Below are positions 12,679 through 24,725 of a stretch of DNA of 64,000 bases, one piece after another. The notes under the pieces are model-generated. The model did no database searches and had not been told where the DNA came from. It saw only the letters and a list, made by a program, of their open reading frames with translations. The stretch comes from Adenanthera pavonina (Eukaryota; Streptophyta; Magnoliopsida; Fabales; Fabaceae), in NCBI GenBank assembly GCA_026686845.1, contig JAIVEN010000024.1, forward strand, positions 11,891,501-11,955,500, written 5' to 3'. How positions within the stretch are numbered: position 1 is the first letter of the stretch; every line of letters begins with the position of its first letter. The position numbers were made by a program, and so were the translations under genes.

Positions 12679-13017
12679 CTGATGGGAGACACATTAGGAA
12701 CCCGTCCTAAGAGCCTTCTTTGAGTTAAGGATTGTGCAACTCAAGGAAACATGAATTGAACACAAGAACAACAAAGAATAACAATGAACAAAAGCTGAAA
12801 AATAGAGACGATGAAAATAAGAAGATTGAAACAAAATATTGGTCGAAGGAAATAGACTCCAAGAGAACTCGTCTCTTGAATCCTAACTCCAGGACGCCAC
12901 AAGGATCACCATTCCTTGATAAGTCCTCATTTTTTCCAGCACTCAAGGATGAGTAAGAAAGAACTCACTGAACAATGATAAAGTTGCTGAAAAGAAACTC
13001 ATTCATTCATATTGTTT

Positions 13018-13315
13018 TTCTTCACTAAGATACTTTCTTTCAAATCGTTCCCACTAAACTTTGGCTTTTCCTTCTAAGCGAAAAGTAGCTAATCTCACTT
13101 TCGCGGACTTGTAGTATTAGCGATCTTCAAAACATTGTTCAATTTTTCTTTCCTACTCCAAGTACATATTAGGATCACTTTCTCCATAGAATTTTGGGAT
13201 GTTCAATGTAACATCCTTTTTGCTTGAAGAAACTTGCATGCTATCCAATTTGATCATTTATGGAGTCCATGAAGAGCGTCAAATCTAGAATTTGAGTTTC
13301 ACTACCACCAGACAT
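13018..13315 (-). pseudogene. Ty3/gypsy-type gag N-terminal fragment
   Basis: From an ATG at 13315 (minus) the frames read a short Gag N-terminus starting MSGGSETQILDL. Later, in a shifted frame, comes VRLATFRLEGKAKV, then a stop and WERFERKYLSE. This is the Retrotrans_gag motif of Ty3/gypsy elements (KVRLA...L.G.A..WW), with the second tryptophan replaced by a stop. The fragment ends near 13018, where it is fused to LTR sequence. A second inverted copy of its distal part is at 14750-14830. It is non-coding now. Confidence 0.65.
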
Positions 13316-14520
13316 GTTTTCGAGGACCTGAAATGTTAGTGCAAATCAAAGAGCAATAGACCTCACCACTCTCTCGTGCGTTTCACTCAAGAATGATGTA
13401 AGTTCACTCACGTTTTGAATACTTTAAAGGCTTTTTCCAGAATGATATAATTATACTCTTACCTTTTACCACTCACTCTTACTTCCTATGAAAGTGCAAA
13501 ATTGAATTGGAACTTAAAATCAAAAAGCAATGTTTTAAGTGGCAATCTTAAAGTCAGATCCAAAATTCAAATTCTCAAAAGAACCTAATGTGATAGTGAC
13601 TAACAAACAAATATAACTTTTTTTGTTTTCAGCAAAAGAAATGAATTTCTAGCCAAGAAAAGAAAAGAAAATATTGGACATTAAGACAATAAAGCACAGT
13701 AAATAACAAGAGGAAGGATGTGGCACGTTATACCAAAAAGAAGGAATTTTTTATGAGTCTCAAATCTGATATAAAGGAAGAAAATGGCGTTAAAAGAAAG
13801 GACAACAACAAATAAGGGAAATAAAGCTAAAAGAATTTAGACAAAATTTACTAGAAGAGTAGAATTCTAAAGAGGAAATAAATATAGAATCTTACCACTC
13901 AAATGGGTGATTGTGAATGAATGCTCAAAGATCAATTCTCTTTTCTTTGAAATATTTGATTGGAATCAGAAAAGGAACTATTAAATTCAATAGAATCAGT
14001 GGCCGATTACCAAAAGGGAAACTTGCAATTCAAAAGTATCATCACTTAGGATCCCTTGATTGAAGGAACTCAATTTTGGAAATAAACAAAATCTCCTCAA
14101 TTTGCCTTTAGCAGCCTCAATTTCTCCTTTTTTTTTGGTACTTTTTTTTCTTTTAATCAGGCTGCAAATGATTCTTTCCTCCTTTTATTTTTGTAAACAA
14201 TCAATTCTTTTTTTTTATAAATCAAATTCAACTTTTTTTAAGGCAAATCTGGACAATGAGAAATCTAGATAGCAAGCATAATTTCTAGGCAATCAACAAA
14301 TTAAGTTTTAGGCAAAAGGAAATCTAGACAGCAAGAAAAAAAATGGATGAACAGTGTGAATAGTAGAATTGAACAGTGATGAATAGTGGAAATGAACAGT
14401 GAGAAACAATGATGAACAAGAACGGATGAACAGTGTGAATGATTAATAACTATGATTTTTTGGACAACAAGGAAAAAATGGAACAAAATAACATAAACAC
14501 ACCTTGATTTTACAGCCAAA

Positions 14521-14532
14521 GCTCTGATACCA
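14521..14532 (-). promoter_or_regulatory. Retrotransposon primer-binding site (tRNA-iMet)
   Basis: GCTCTGATACCA on the plus strand is the exact complement of TGGTATCAGAGC. It lies two bases inside the LTR end at 14535, so reverse transcription of this element ran on the minus strand. Confidence 0.85.
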
Positions 14533-15167
14533 AATGATGGGAGACATGTTAGGAACCTATCCTAAGAGCCTTCTTTAAGTTAAGGTTCGTGCAACTCAAA
14601 GAAATATGAATTGAATACGAGAACAATGAAGAACAACAATAAACAAAAACTAAAAAATAGAGGCGATGAAAATAAGAAGACTAAGACAAAATATTGGTCA
14701 AAGGAAATAGACTCCAAGAGAACCCGTCTCTTGAATCCTAACATGTCAATTAGCTGTTTTTCGCTTAGAAAGAAAAGTCAAAGTTTGGTGGGAACAATTT
14801 GAAAGAAAGCATCTTAGTGAAGAAAAACAATATGAATGAATGAGTTTCTTTTCAGCAACTTTGTTGTTGTTTAGTGAGTTCTTTCTTGCTCATTCTTGAG
14901 TGCCAGAAAGAATGAGGACTTATTAAGGAGTGGTAATCCTTGTGGCACCCCGTAGTTATGATTCAAGAGACGGGTTCTCTTGGAACTTATTTTCTTCGAC
15001 CAATATTTTGTTTCAATCTTCTTATTTTCATCATCTCTATTTTTTAGTTCTTATTCATTGTTGTTCTTCGTTGTTCTTGTGTTCAATTCATGTTTCCTTG
15101 AGTTGTGCGATCCTTAACTCAAAGAAGGCTCTTAGGAAGGGTTTCTAAAGTGTCTCATATCAACCTC

Positions 15168-15795
15168 GGCTATGAAAATTATTATGTGTTGCCATATTCA
15201 CCTCTGGGATTGGAATAGATCCAATAGGATGACTTTCTTGATTTTTCATCAATAACTCGTTATTTTATTCAACCACAAGAAGGCATGAAATTAATTTAGA
15301 GTATTTCTTAAAACCCTTCTCATGATATTGTTGTTGTAACAACATATTGGAAGCATGAAAAGTTGAAAAAGTTTTTTCAAGTAAGTCCTCATCCGTAATT
15401 TTCTCACCGCATAATTTCAATTGAGAACTTATTCTAAAAACTACTGAGTTATATTCATTCACGATTTTAAAATGTTGAAATCGTAGATGCATCCAATCAT
15501 AACGAGCTTTGGGTAATATTACTGTTCTTTTATGGTCATACATTTCTCTTAGATTATTCCACAATTTAAGCAAATTCTTTACAGTAAGCTATTCCACTTT
15601 CAAATCTTCGTGAAGATGATGATGAAGGAATATCATTACCTTTGCCTTATCTTGATTAGATATAGTATTTCCAGGTAAAATTGCATTTCCAAGACCCTTG
15701 GCATCCAATTGAATTTCAGCATCTAAAACTCATGATAGATAATTCTTGCTAGATATATTAAGGGCCTCAAACTCAAGTTTGGTAAGATTTGACAT
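15168..15795 (-). pseudogene. Copia gag N-terminus (split relic, part 1)
   Basis: On the minus strand an ATG at 15795 opens MSNLTKLEFEALNIS, then NYLS with the following tryptophan changed to a stop, then LDAEIQLDAKGLG. Downstream are LWNNLREMYDHKRTVILPKARYDWMHL, here named only by its position (about 15570-15475), and EKTFSTFHASNMLLQQQY. These are the hallmark blocks of a widespread plant copia Gag (UBN2 type). From 15573 down to 15265 the frame has no stop; further stops flank it. The gene is interrupted at 15163-15167 by the palindromic gypsy insertion and resumes at 12678. A primer-binding-like site and an LTR lie upstream at 16048-16562. Confidence 0.78.
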
Positions 15796-16047
15796 TGTTC
15801 AAACTAAAAAAAATAGTAATACAAATTAGAATCAATTTCAGATATTTTAACTAATAAAATCTTCACATCATCTTCTCAAAACATATTATATGAACAAATT
15901 ATCAAATTAAAAATTGAATCATTATCGATGCAAAAAGAAAAATCAAAAGCATTTATCACATACATCAATAAAAATCTTTCAACATAAAAAACCAGTTAAA
16001 TTCCAATAAAATTTTGGATGGAAGAAATTATCTCAAATTAAAGTAAA

Positions 16048-16562
16048 CTCGTGCTGATAACGTATTATAAATTAAAAAAATATAGGAAGCAATATATACG
16101 AGAGCAAGAACAAAATGTAGAGATAAAAGAGATGGGGAGAATATATTATTCACTTTGATTTGAATCTATATCACAATACCAAGAGTTTAACCTCTATTTA
16201 TAGGCATTCCTCTTTAAAAAATAAGTTAAAGGTACAATGTATCAAAAAGGAAGAATTGATGAATATTAGATGGAAGCTCTTCATCTTAATGCCTTGAATT
16301 CTTAAATGAATGAAGAAAATGTATCACCAATCCTTTCTAAAGATTCATTCATGGAACCCATAATTAATGTTATCACTTCAAAGAGTTGAAGATTCATAGA
16401 CATCCATAAATATAATGATATTTACAACAAATTACTTGATTATAAAATCTTAATAACTAATTTCACAGCTCAAATAGTAAAAAAAATTTATAAAGATTGA
16501 TGATAAGTACATTAAGTCGCTCAACTCCAATAATTTTGCTTAGACTCCCAAATTTCCTAACA
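16048..16562 (-). mobile_element. Copia 5' LTR with primer-binding-like site
   Basis: TTATCAGCACGAG on the minus strand (16048-16060) matches the internal start of many plant copia elements. The adjoining LTR (about 16063-16562) begins TGTTAGGAAATT on the minus strand and has a TATA box in GCCTATAAATAG (complement near 16193). It precedes the gag at 15168-15795. No second LTR is recognisable. Confidence 0.6.
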
Positions 16563-17559
16563 GAGCCCATCATAACTCCTCATGTTAAATTTAAATTTAA
16601 TTAATAAGTGCTCAATTATTTTAATACAAATTGAATAAAAATGAATTTAGAAATTTAATGAGAAAGTTACACAACTCTTCAAAATCTTCCAGAAAACTTT
16701 ATAATAAAAATTAGGTGCAAATACCCCATTACATATTACATCTTTTGATGATAAATTTTCACAATCCCTATAAATACAACTTTTGATAATGGGATTAGTG
16801 ATTAGTCCTTGCATGGGTTTTGAGTCCATTAGTGACATATATTTATCCCATATCGGCTATATCCTTGATGACATACTTGATGGCTAGCATCTGAACACAT
16901 TATGATAAAAAAATAGAAAAAACCTATGTACTTTTTTTTGCCACTAAAAAAATTTAGGTACTTAAACTTATATACTTAACGCATTTTAATCCAATTGAAT
17001 TAGGATAAATAGATTTTTACATATATTATTTATTCTATAACTAACTTTTATTATTTAATTGTTAATTTATTTTTACATTTAAAACTTAATAGAGGAGGCT
17101 TGAGGCATAATAGACTCGGATAACTTGGACAACTTCGAGAGCATGGAAAAGAGGCCTTGTCACATTGAGCCCAAGCTTGGAAGTTCAAAGATCCATTCGA
17201 AAGCCTGAGTAGTCCAAAGATTAGAATAAGGGTTAAAGCAATGAAGCAAGTTTTGAATGAAGTAATCCAACAACTTCATGAATTAGAGCCCATTCATTTA
17301 AATCAAATTGTGGTCTAAAAGATTCAAATAGCGTGATTATGCACTCTTTGATACAAGTTTTAAATTCGAGCCCCAAAAGAGTCCAAATGTAGGAGCTTAC
17401 TTAAAATACCATATGATAATCATGTGCTCTCTCCTAGATGGCATTTTAAATATGATTTTATTAATAATTTTTGTTATTTTTATTTTATTTATTATTCAGA
17501 ATAAAGCCTTGTAAAAGGTGGAGTCTTAGAGATTAAATTTTGTTAGTTACCTACTTTTA
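16563..17559. other. AT-rich intergenic DNA, no recognised feature
   Basis: The 63-codon minus-strand frame near 16647-16838 has no recognisable motif. The stretch 17090-17400 has more balanced composition and may be retroelement-derived, but I cannot place it. Confidence 0.4.
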
Positions 17560-17900
17560 AAAATATTAGGTTCAGATTATGTAGCAAATGCGCCACCTTT
17601 GAGAGTATTTTTTTCAGATTTATTGGCTTCCTATTTTGTTAGTGAAGTGGTGTCTCCCTCCTTCTTTTAATCTGAATTATTTTAATATTTTATTTTATTA
17701 ATTAAGACTAGGGTTTTTCTTGGCCTATTCTCTATAAATAGGCGCTTGTGTACTCTTTTTGATGCAAATCAATGAGAATTAGTTCAGATTAATTTATATT
17801 TTTTGTGTGGTCTTTCTCTTATATTCCTTGTATTTTTTAGAGAATTCCTTGACTCATTAAAGGAATGGTCTTCCTTGGCGGTGTCCTAGTGTTAAAATTT
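17560..17900 (+). repeat. LTR-like fragment with TATA box
   Basis: The segment has the layout of a plant LTR promoter region. A TATA box in CTATAAATAGGC (near 17733) is followed by a leader with GCAAATCAATGAGAATTA, resembling R/U5 starts of plant LTRs. Neither terminus nor coding region was found, so the class is open. Confidence 0.3.
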
Positions 17901-18381
17901 TAAGAAATGTTTTGTTAGAGTCCTATCATATTGACCAACATATATCCTTTCATCTTGTTGCTGAATACATTCTTTCTTGCCATAACATGCTCAATTTGTG
18001 GCGTTAATCTTAAAGTTTTTGAATGATTGATAAGTTAATCTTAAAGTTTAGAATCTGAACTTTCATTTCTCTTCTCAAAAGGATCAAGTTTTGAACAAAT
18101 AATTGTCAAAAACTTTCATGAATAAAGAAAACAAAATTTTACATATATTCCCTTTCATTTTGAATTTTACAGATAATATAAAATTGAATTCTTGTGGACA
18201 TTTTAGTCCATCTCTCTTAGTTGTGGTTTTCAAAATTAATTCGTAGATAATGTATGCAATGTCCCATACCACTAACACTGATTTAGGTTTTCGTATTAGT
18301 TCTCATGATCAAGACATATGTATTACCATAATAATTTTGTAAAACGTATCTCTTAGAATATTCACACATAACATAATATAT

Positions 18382-18390
18382 CATATACAT

Positions 18391-18421
<31 letters not shown>

Positions 18422-18427
18422 CACACG
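18382..18427. repeat. AT/AC microsatellite
   Basis: An alternating AT tract changes into (AC)n, the kind of locus that is usually length-polymorphic. Confidence 0.8.
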
Positions 18428-18548
18428 CATAGAAATCACACTAAAATTTTATGAAAGAATTTACAACTCATTGTTTTAATCCCAATTTTTTTTTGTGATA
18501 GAATTTTGTTGTTTTCTTTTATAAAGGAATTCCATTGGAAGTGTAAAG

Positions 18549-20450
18549 GTGTTCATGGGTCAAGCTTGACCCTCGTTCGCTGCCCAATTGGATGAAAACT
18601 CAGGCTATTTGGGCAAGGTACGAGGTCAGGACAGTACCAAATAAATTTTAAAAATGTTAAAAATAAAAATTAAATAAAAAATAAATTTGTTTATTAACAA
18701 ACAAATATAATTAATTACTAATGTCCAAAAAAAGATTTCTTTCAAAAATAATGTTATGTTAAAAAATAAGAATTTTAGAAAATTATAAATACTTATCAAT
18801 TGTATATTATTCTTACATAATATTAAGTGAAGAAATCAATATAAAATTTTAAATAAAATTTAAACATAAAAATTTAAAAAAAGTTTCCATGATTATCATA
18901 TAGTCAATGTTAAGAAAACCAGACCGGATACTGAACCGGACAAGGTAGCGGTTCAAAGATTCAATGGTCAGATCGGGGTCTGACTAGGTCAGACCAGTTG
19001 TAATTAATCTGTATCATAAAGATTAAAATGATGTAAATAAATAAAAGAAAAAGTAAAAATTGAAGAAAAATTTAGATAAGAAAAATGATATAAACTTTTA
19101 TTATCAAGTACTTTTAAAAGTCATATTAAAATTAAATTAAAATAATAACGTTTAAAATTAAAATATAGATAAATAATACAAAGATTATCACATAAAGAGA
19201 ATAATTTAAGAAATAAATAAAAAATAAGCCAATATTGATAAAAAAAAAAAGCTACATAAGGAAAAGGGCATGACCCTTTATTATTAAAAACTTTTAATAA
19301 CCATATTAAAATTAAATTAAGTATAAAAAAATTAAATTAAAATAATTAAATTTAAAATTAAAATATAGTAGATAATAAATATCATAAAAAATGAAATAAT
19401 GTTATTACATATTGAAAAAAATATTCAATAAAAAACTAGAAAATGGAATTGGAAGGGACTTGGGACTTATTACAATCTGGCAGTGTCAGAGAAGAGATGC
19501 GTTGATGCTGGGAAAAACAAATGACACGTTGTTTGAGAGAGGTGGGAAAATTTTCTTTGAAGTATTGCTTGCTTAATTTCTATATACAAAAAGTTTTTGA
19601 AAAGTGATAAATTAATCATATGTTATACAGCCTTATATAGGTAACTGTATAGTCACAAAAATCAAAGGGCATAACATTTGCGTTTGACAATACTTGTACT
19701 CATTCTAAACCAATAAATCCGCTCCTTCTTCATTCTTCTATCTCGTGTCTTATCTTCCCAATGTTCATTTTCCGTCTCAATTTTCTCCCTCTCATCTTCC
19801 CAGTGCTCATTGCCCATCTCAGTTTTTCACTCTCTTTTGCTATGCTCTTCTTTCTTCGTCATTCCCTCCGGTCTCCACTCTTCAGATTAGATCTCGGTAA
19901 GTGTCTCCTTCTCATGAAATCTTGGCATTTTTTTTTCTCTCTTTTTCCTCTTCCTCCTTCTCTCTCTTTTCTCTCCTTTTTTTTCTTTTCTTCCTTCTCC
20001 TCCTCTTTCTCTTCGTCGAAGCTCCAGGTATTCTCTTTAGCGAAACAAAAAAGAAAGAAAGAAACTAAACCAGCTCACCTATTGACCCGTCTGGTTTTAT
20101 TGGTTTTAACCGATTTTCCACTGGTTTAAACGGTTCTCCACCGGTTTCCTACTTAGCTGGTTTATCCCATATTTCGGACCAGACCTATGACCGGTTCCCG
20201 GTTGAATCGGCCGGTCCGGTTTGGTTTTTAGAATCTTGCATATAGTAAATATATTACCTAAGATCCACAGGTAAAAAGATCCTACAAAAAAATTTAATAT
20301 GCATAAAATAATAAAAATAAACAAAATGACTAAAATATATATATATATATCATGAACTAAACTAGACTAACAACACTTTGCCTGAAACCCAATTTGACTT
20401 GAAAATTGGCTTACTGGTCAGGTTTGGATAGGGTCAGCCATGCTACGAGC
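18549..20450. repeat. Dispersed AT-rich repeat with GGTGTTCATGGG-type end, interrupted
   Basis: The left end GGTGTTCATGGGTCAAG is followed by a very AT-rich body. GC-richer sequence returns at the right (GGTCAGG...GGGTCAGCC near 20416-20445). Similar layouts occur at 63393-63690 (same orientation) and 48605-49150 (inverse). A hAT-like element (18905-20238) is inserted in it. The precise boundaries are not clear. Confidence 0.4.
18905..20238. mobile_element. hAT-like non-autonomous element with 8-bp TSD
   Basis: An 8-bp duplication CATATAGT flanks the element (18897-18904 and 20239-20246). The left end CAATGTTAAGAAAACCAGAC and the inverse of the right end, CAAGATTCTAAAAACCAAAC, agree at most positions and continue into CCGG-rich terminal zones on both sides. 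Inside are a ~100-bp direct repeat (about 19100-19200 and 19280-19390) and a CT-rich stretch (19690-20040) that looks like a gene leader, with a ~44-bp tandem duplication at 19752-19836. A 122-codon frame at 19761-20129 is low complexity at its C-terminal half and has no known motif. No transposase is encoded. Confidence 0.6.
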
Positions 20451-20882
20451 CTTGCTACACACTTCAATGGAGGTGTATGTATAGAAATTTTCTAGTATAT
20501 GTCATGCAACAAATGAAGAATATAGTATATCAAAAAAAAAATGAAGAATACAACCCAGTCATTTAATGTTTAAAGCAATCTTAATTATCATAATTCATAA
20601 ACACGGATAACACATAAATCAGAAATGAAACTATTTAAAAGAATAATGAAAAATAATAAAATTAAATAATAATTAATTTTAAATAATATCAGTGATAAAA
20701 ATATTATATTAATATTTGAACCATAAATAGATAGTATAGCATGAATAATAATTATAATAGTAAAAACCTTAATAGTAATCATAATTATATTAATACTTAA
20801 ATGTAATAATAATGATGATGATAGTTATTTGTAAGAATAAATTTAATATTTGAACTATAAATAGATATTATGGTATGAATAA

Positions 20883-22603
20883 TGTTAGCAAGGCTGACTT
20901 CCCAAGAGGGGGGGTGAATTGGGAAGATTGAAATTTTTCTGCACAAAGTGAAGCAAGTGAAGATATCACAGTATAATAAAAACAACTTGTAAAACAGAGC
21001 AAGCTGAAAAGTAGAGATAAGGAGAAGAAAACTCAGTGATTTATCCTGGTTCGGTCTATCCACTTGACCTACATCCAGTCCCCAAGAAACCTCTTGAGAT
21101 TTATCCACTATCCAGCAAGAATTTCAACGGGCTTCTTGCTAAAGCCACAGTACACGAGTATGCTCTGTTCTGAGCTCTCTCAAACTCTCTAAGCACTTTC
21201 TCTATGTGCTTCCCAATCCCCTTGTGAATACCCCTCACAAGTAAATCTATCTTCCAGATGAAGAGTAGATTGTTTACAAATGAATAACTCTCTTGAATAG
21301 AGTAGATATGAAGGTTTAAGTACAAATAATGAAGTTGGAAGGGTAAAAGCCTTTGAGATGAAGATTTAGCAGAAATTCGGTATATACAAGTTTGATTCGT
21401 TACCCACAACTTCAAATGATGTTGTATTTATAGATTTAGGTCTCAAATATCCGTTAGAGACTAAATCTATCCGTTGGGGAAGTTATCCAACGGTTACTCT
21501 GAAAAACTATCCGTTTACCAACCGCATTTAATGTTTCTGACATACTGAAATTCGAATTTTGGTTGGCCAACAGACGAATTTCGAGGGAACCGAAGGTTAA
21601 AGCTTCCAATGTTGAAATACGAAGTTCGTCTATCCATAGAGTGAAATTCGAATTTTGAAACTTATAAAATATTTTCACAATGTGACATACGAATTTTCCA
21701 GAAGAAAGTTTTTCTATAAATCATGAACAGTGTTTTCAATTTTCTACAGTACCCTTGAAATTCGAATTTTGGATGCCCAAAATTCGTCTGTCCATTGAAC
21801 GTTCAAAGAGGCACAGTAGTTCACTTTCTTCGAAATTCAAATTTGGACAGAGTGAAATTCGTCTGTCAGAGACCAGTTTTGAGACTTAGATCATTCTTGA
21901 TCTCAGATGAACTTTATCAAACTTTCAGACGAATTTCTTCTATTTTCTCAAGTTTTGTTTTGTCTGAAATTCGAATTTTGAAAGAGTAAAATTCGAATGT
22001 CACAAAGTAGCTCCTTTGACTCAGATGAAAATTCGAATGTTGTTAAGTCAAAGTTCGTCTGTCAGAGAGCATTTTTCAAACTTAGTTGCTTCTTGATTTC
22101 AGATGAACTTTATCATAGTTTCAGACGAATTTCTTTGGTTTTCACAAATTGCATTTTGTCTGAAATTCAAATTTTGAAACTGTGAATTTCGTCTGTCACA
22201 AAAAAGCTTCTTTCAGACTTGATGAAAATTCGAATTTTGAATGACCAAAATTCGTCTGACAGAGGGACACCTCTCCAGACTTATTCAGTTTTAGCTCGAA
22301 ATTCGAATTTCCAAAAGCAAAGTTCGAATTTCCCACTTGACAGTTCAGTTAAACTTTCAAACTTCGTCTGTTTGTGAGTATTTTTCAAATAAGTAAAGAT
22401 TTAATTTCAAATCAAGGTTTGAAAACGTCTTTTTCTCAAATCAAAATCTTTTACCCAATCTAAACAAAAACTAAAGATCCTACAAAAGATCTAATAGCAA
22501 ATACTCAGAAAATCTTCACTTGAAACAGCTTTGATCTCCTTTGATATCTTCAATCCAAGCTCTTGAGTGTTGGTTTGGAATCATCAAAACTCTTGATCCA
22601 TCA
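20883..22603 (-). mobile_element. Solo LTR, SIRE/Maximus-type copia, 1,721 bp
   Basis: A perfect 5-bp duplication AATAA (20878-20882 and 22604-22608) flanks it. Read on the minus strand it starts TGATGGATCAAGAG, then has TTTTGATGATTCCAAACC. It ends with a CCCAATTCACCCCCC-type block and CTTGCTAACA, features shared with the LTRs of the SIRE-type element at 27932-36202. A TATA-like CTATAAATACAAC (complement near 21420) marks the likely promoter. No internal region remains. Confidence 0.82.
21538..22340. repeat. Array of AAATTCGAATTT palindromes in SIRE-type LTR
   Basis: GAAATTCGAATTTTG and related forms (AAATTCGAATTT is a perfect 12-base palindrome) recur roughly ten times. They alternate with AATTCGTCTGTCAGAG. 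A ~194-bp block is tandemly duplicated (about 21867-21985 and 22061-22178). The array lies upstream of the TATA-like site on the transcribed (minus) strand. Confidence 0.75.
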
Positions 22604-22720
22604 AATAATAATTATAATATTTTTTACCACTAAATAATAATCATAATTATATTAATACTTAAATGGAATAATGATGATGATGATAGATATTAATACGAAT
22701 AAATTTAATATTAATATCAT

Positions 22721-24725
22721 TTTCTCAAAGATCAATATGCTTATCACTCAAAATCACATGCAAAAGATATTGTAAGTAAAGTTGGCAAAACTGGTCAAGT
22801 CCAAAATGGGCTTAGCTAAAAAGACCCTTGCATGGGTAAAGCCCGCAGGCCCTTCTTTTTTTTGTGTTTTTTTTTAATTTTTTTCATATTATTATTTAAA
22901 TTAATATAACTAATCATCATCATTATTTATCAAAAATTAATATAATATTTAAATTTTATAATTTATATATCATTAATTAGTAAAATAGTATTTTTTTAAT
23001 ATTTTAAATCCAAAAAAAAGGGCCAAACAAGACGACATGCCATGGGTTGGGCCTAAAAAATCTGTTTTCTATTTGAACTTTCATTTTTAAAATGTAATCC
23101 ACCTATTTTATAGGGTTAAATAGGCTGACCTATATTGTCGGCTCTAATTATAAAAGATATAAAAGGATAAAGTATTTTTCCTTGAGGGATAAAATTGTAA
23201 GTCTAGAAGGACTTAAATGAAATATCATTTACATATATGGACTGAAAGTTGATAAATTACAAACTTTAGGCTATCCCTATAATTTTTGCAAAACTGTACA
23301 AATTCTATTTTCTGTATGTTATTGGCACCGACTATTTACCAGCCAAAATCCACCACTTCTGAGTTCACCAATTATTAATTTCGTCCAAAATGCTTCTGAT
23401 TCTATTTCAATTGTTTTGAGTGTCGGTATCATAAATCACAAATAAACATGTTAGGATATAAAAAACATAAAAGTAATTCCATGTAACATTAATTTTTGCT
23501 GTTGAGGACAAAGAGTTTTAAAGAGAGAGAGTTTTGAGAACTCAAAGCATATAGACAATTATAAAACTCACTTGGAAATGAAGATCTTTTTACATTTGCT
23601 CATTTTTTCAAAAGTTTTTCTACAAAGTTAGTTTACTTGATTTTTTCAAAAAGCCTAATAGCTTGACTTCATAAAAAGGCTAATTTACTTGGCTTTTCCA
23701 GGAAGTTAGTCTATTTAGCTTTTCTAAAAAGCCAATCTACTTTTCTTTCTTACAAAATTCAAGTGACTTGATTTCTCTTATAAGCCAACCAATTAATCGG
23801 CTTATCTCATAAACCAATAGACTTCGCTTATTTTATATTTTTTATAATAACTATACCTAAATTCTCCCAAATATCATCCTCATAACTTGGACGAGTTTCT
23901 GATTTTTTCATTTTCTTGAAATTGTGTCTCTAAGTATATATTTTTAGTTATTCAAAATTTCTTAAATTACCAAAAATATTAATATTTCAAAGAAAATTAC
24001 TATTTGTCTTCCAAAAATTCTAGAAAGGTTCCTATAAATTTTGATATGGAAAATTGGGGAAAAAAAAGACCAAAAAATAAAAATATTTGGGAAATGAAAC
24101 CAAATTTCACCTTGTTTCTAAATTAGGATAGAATTTTTTTAAATAAGAATAAAATTTTTGGTACCAACTAAGAATAGAAAAATTTTCTATTCTCACTTGA
24201 AAAAATTTTGTCCTGATTTGGAAATGGTGAACTTTGGTTTAATTTCCCAAATATGTTTTTTTTGTTGTACCTGAACCCAATTCTCCCATTTTGATAAATA
24301 TAATTGCTCTTATTCAGCCTCAATTAGTTAATTAGTTGCTAAAATTCTTTATTTTTGGGAGGATGTTTATGATTATATTTCAAAGCTTCAACATATGTTT
24401 TTTTTTTTTTTACTTTTTGTTATTTTACACAAGAATCTTGCACTATGTACGTTTGTATTTTCATTTGCAAAAATTTCTTATTTCTGGTGTCTAACACATC
24501 AACTTTGTTTTTAATTTCTTTTTGCACTTATAAGGTTTGATTTGCAATGGTTTAAGATGACCAGCATTGTTTATGATTTTTAATGTTTGATTTCTAGGGA
24601 ACATTACCAAATTAGCCCCAATGGAAAAACTCAATCAATTGTGCAACAATTATCCCAAACATATATGTAGTGTAGAACAAACGACAATTGAAAGCAACCA
24701 CAATCTCATTCTTCAAATCAGGGAA
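22721..24725. other. AT-rich intergenic DNA
   Basis: No gene is supportable. The segment 22790-23140 (GGGCTTAGCTAAAAAGACCC...) resembles a diverged copy of the dispersed repeat seen at 18549 and 48605. The segment 23590-23830 contains several near-repeats of AAAAAGCCTAATAGCTTG-like sequence. Confidence 0.4.

Larger units (their letters stand above)
12680..15162. mobile_element. Palindromic gypsy-type insertion with the same LTR end on both sides
   Basis: The insertion is flanked by a perfect 5-bp duplication ACCTC (12675-12679 and 15163-15167) inside a copia gag. Its left end starts TGATGGGAGACAC and its right end finishes GTGTCTCATATCA, so both outer ends are the 3' (U5) end of one LTR in opposite orientation. 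The two arms (about 12680-13110 and 14745-15162) are inverted copies of each other. Each arm contains the same LTR-to-gag junction, near 13018 and 14830. Between the arms lie the gag start (ATG at 13315, minus), a ~1.2-kb leader, a primer-binding site (14521-14532) and 210 bases of 5' LTR (14535-14745) that switch abruptly into the inverted arm. The solo LTR at 44179-45098 belongs to the same LTR family. Confidence 0.8.
20690..22720. repeat. ~155-bp AT-rich tandem repeat split by a solo LTR
   Basis: A unit of about 155 bases (AATATTTGAAC...GATGATGATAG...AATAAATTT) occurs from about 20695 to 20850. It repeats from about 20850 to 20882 and resumes after the LTR at 22604-22720. The LTR thus landed in the second copy. 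Confidence 0.65.

Noticed and set aside
21538..22340. Heat-shock elements like those of the ONSEN retrotransposon
   Set aside because: GAAATTC has one base between GAA and TTC, whereas heat-shock elements need two; the palindrome is a different motif.
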